Below, piece after piece: positions 63,046-64,000 of a DNA stretch of 64,000 nucleotides. The stretch lies in NCBI GenBank assembly GCA_937908115.1, contig CALEQZ010000032.1, positions 1 to 64,000 on the forward strand, given 5' to 3'. Positions within the stretch are counted from its first letter, which is position 1. The number at the start of each line of letters is the position of its first letter. The DNA is from an uncultured Alcaligenaceae bacterium. GTDB taxonomy: Bacteria > Pseudomonadota > Gammaproteobacteria > Burkholderiales > Burkholderiaceae_B. The notes beneath the pieces were generated by a model, which was given only the letters and a program-made list of their open reading frames with translations, was not told the DNA's origin and did not search any database. Both the position numbers and the translations under genes were made by a program.

Positions 63046-63951
63046 ATGCGCTTCATTTCTTACTACGACGCGCAAGGATGCATCCGCCCGGCGGCCATCC
63101 CTGGGGACCCGCAAGCCCCAGACGCCTGGGCGGTAGATTTGTCGCATCCGTCGCTGGCTGCGCGCTTTTCGGATCTGCCGGACAACCTGGCTGGCTGGGT
63201 CGAACATGGCTTGGCCGACATCGCCCGGCGCGTGGATGCGATCAACGTCGACGAAGACGCCAGGCTGGCGCTTGCCAGCCTGCGGCTGGCTGCGCCGCTG
63301 CCTCGCCCGGGCAAGATCATCGGCGCAGCATTCAACTACCACGACGCGCTGGCTGAACGGAACATGACCGCGCCGCCTGAACCTGTCATCTTTGTCAAAT
63401 CCGGCAGAACGGTGATCGGGCCCAACCAACCCATCCTGGTCAGCCCAGCAAGCGGCGATGTCACCTACGAGGCGGAGCTCGCGGTGATCATCGGTACTGC
63501 CGCGCTGCACGTGCCGCGCGAGCGCGCCATGGACCACGTAGCAGCCTACGCCATCTTCAACGATGTCAGCGCGACGACGCTCGTCAAGGCCGATGGTGGA
63601 TTCGTGCGTGGCAAGAACCAGCCTGCCTCCGGCCCGTTCGGACCTTGGATGGTGATGGCCGAGGACGTCGACGACCCTTACGACCTGGACATCCGCCTGG
63701 AAATCGGCACGCGCGTGCTGCAGCAATCGACCACCGGCGGCATGGTGTTCGACATCGCCGCACTGATCGAATACGCGTCAGCGCGCATGCCGTTGGATCC
63801 TGGGGATGTAATTGCCACCGGCACCCCGGCAGGCGTGGCCGGCATGCACACCCCTCCCGCGTGGCTCAAGCCCGGCGATACGGTAAGCATTACCATCGAC
63901 GGACTGGGACAATTGACCAACCCCGTTGCAGCAGGAAATCAACGGTCATGA
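63046..63951 (+). CDS. fumarylacetoacetate hydrolase (FAH) family protein
   Basis: A 301-residue FAH-fold hydrolase/decarboxylase. Family features are GAAFNYHDALAERN (about 91), PVIFVKSGRTVIGPN, metal ligands in YEAELAVIIG and NDVSATTLVKADGG, then VIATGTPAGVAG. In sugar-acid pathways such proteins cleave 2,4-diketo-3-deoxy acids, fitting the upstream dehydratase and a downstream dehydrogenase. 4 bp after the dehydratase; overlaps the next gene by ATGA. Confidence 0.92.
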   Translation: MRFISYYDAQGCIRPAAIPGDPQAPDAWAVDLSHPSLAARFSDLPDNLAGWVEHGLADIARRVDAINVDEDARLALASLRLAAPLPRPGKIIGAAFNYHDALAERNMTAPPEPVIFVKSGRTVIGPNQPILVSPASGDVTYEAELAVIIGTAALHVPRERAMDHVAAYAIFNDVSATTLVKADGGFVRGKNQPASGPFGPWMVMAEDVDDPYDLDIRLEIGTRVLQQSTTGGMVFDIAALIEYASARMPLDPGDVIATGTPAGVAGMHTPPAWLKPGDTVSITIDGLGQLTNPVAAGNQRS

Positions 63952-64000
63952 AGCCACGCGTACTACTGACCAACCCCATCCATCCCGAAGCCATGCCCAG
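63948..64000 (+). CDS. probable D-2-hydroxyacid dehydrogenase, N-terminal fragment
   Basis: Only 17 codons, MKPRVLLTNPIHPEAMP, before the right edge. This opening resembles D-isomer-specific 2-hydroxyacid dehydrogenases, and an NAD-dependent dehydrogenase would complete the dehydratase/FAH pathway. Identity is tentative. Confidence 0.45.
   Translation, partial: MKPRVLLTNPIHPEAMP

Overview
The window is GC-rich (roughly two-thirds G+C by eye) chromosomal DNA of a betaproteobacterium, most likely Alcaligenaceae and probably Bordetella or a close relative. Reasons: a DapC-type succinyldiaminopimelate aminotransferase in a dapC-dapD-dapE cluster, a Bug/TctC solute-binding protein, a long second-copy IF-1, a pertactin-type autotransporter and betaproteobacterial gene neighbourhoods. 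I cannot fix the species from sequence alone. No prophage, insertion sequence, CRISPR array or rRNA operon was seen.

Layout. 1-9.2 kb: start of aceE (minus) facing a FixLJ-like two-component pair, then folD-prlC-sco1, a small GlsB-type membrane protein, and a dihydrolipoamide-dehydrogenase-like flavoenzyme (minus). 9.3-14.4 kb: metal island with a CopZ-like chaperone, a nitroreductase, CadR (all minus) and the CadA P-type ATPase (plus), with a textbook MerR-family promoter between cadR and cadA; then exonuclease III and tRNA-Ala. 14.5-18.3 kb: a 155-bp tandem duplication followed by an autotransporter. 18.4-25.3 kb: thioesterase, lipoprotein, UvrD-like helicase, DUF72, metallophosphoesterase, DUF423, infA, tRNA-Pro.

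25.3-41.2 kb is read mainly on the minus strand and holds the translation cluster cspA, thrS, infC, rpmI, rplT, pheS, pheT, ihfA and a MerR-like gene. Here it is split: about 7.8 kb carrying gshB, three PTS phosphocarriers (EIIA-HPr-EI), amtB-glnK, ubiK and comM lie between infC and rpmI. rpmI has its own promoter, lying over the end of comM. The strongest regulatory signal in the window is upstream of thrS: promoter, 14-residue Thr-rich leader peptide, antiterminator segment and intrinsic terminator, i.e. an apparent ribosome-mediated attenuator. infC uses an ATC start codon, and glnK-amtB has a near-perfect sigma-54 promoter set in a 9-bp inverted repeat.

41.6-64 kb: cytochrome b561, a kinase-like protein, tRNA-Leu, the tightly packed dapC-dapD-dapE-prmB-abcF operon, uvrD and a fatty-acid desaturase (minus), a small exported protein, rsmB-purN (minus), ribF-ileS-lspA, and finally a GntR-regulated catabolic operon (Bug receptor, enolase-superfamily dehydratase, FAH-family hydrolase, start of a hydroxyacid dehydrogenase) that runs off the right edge.
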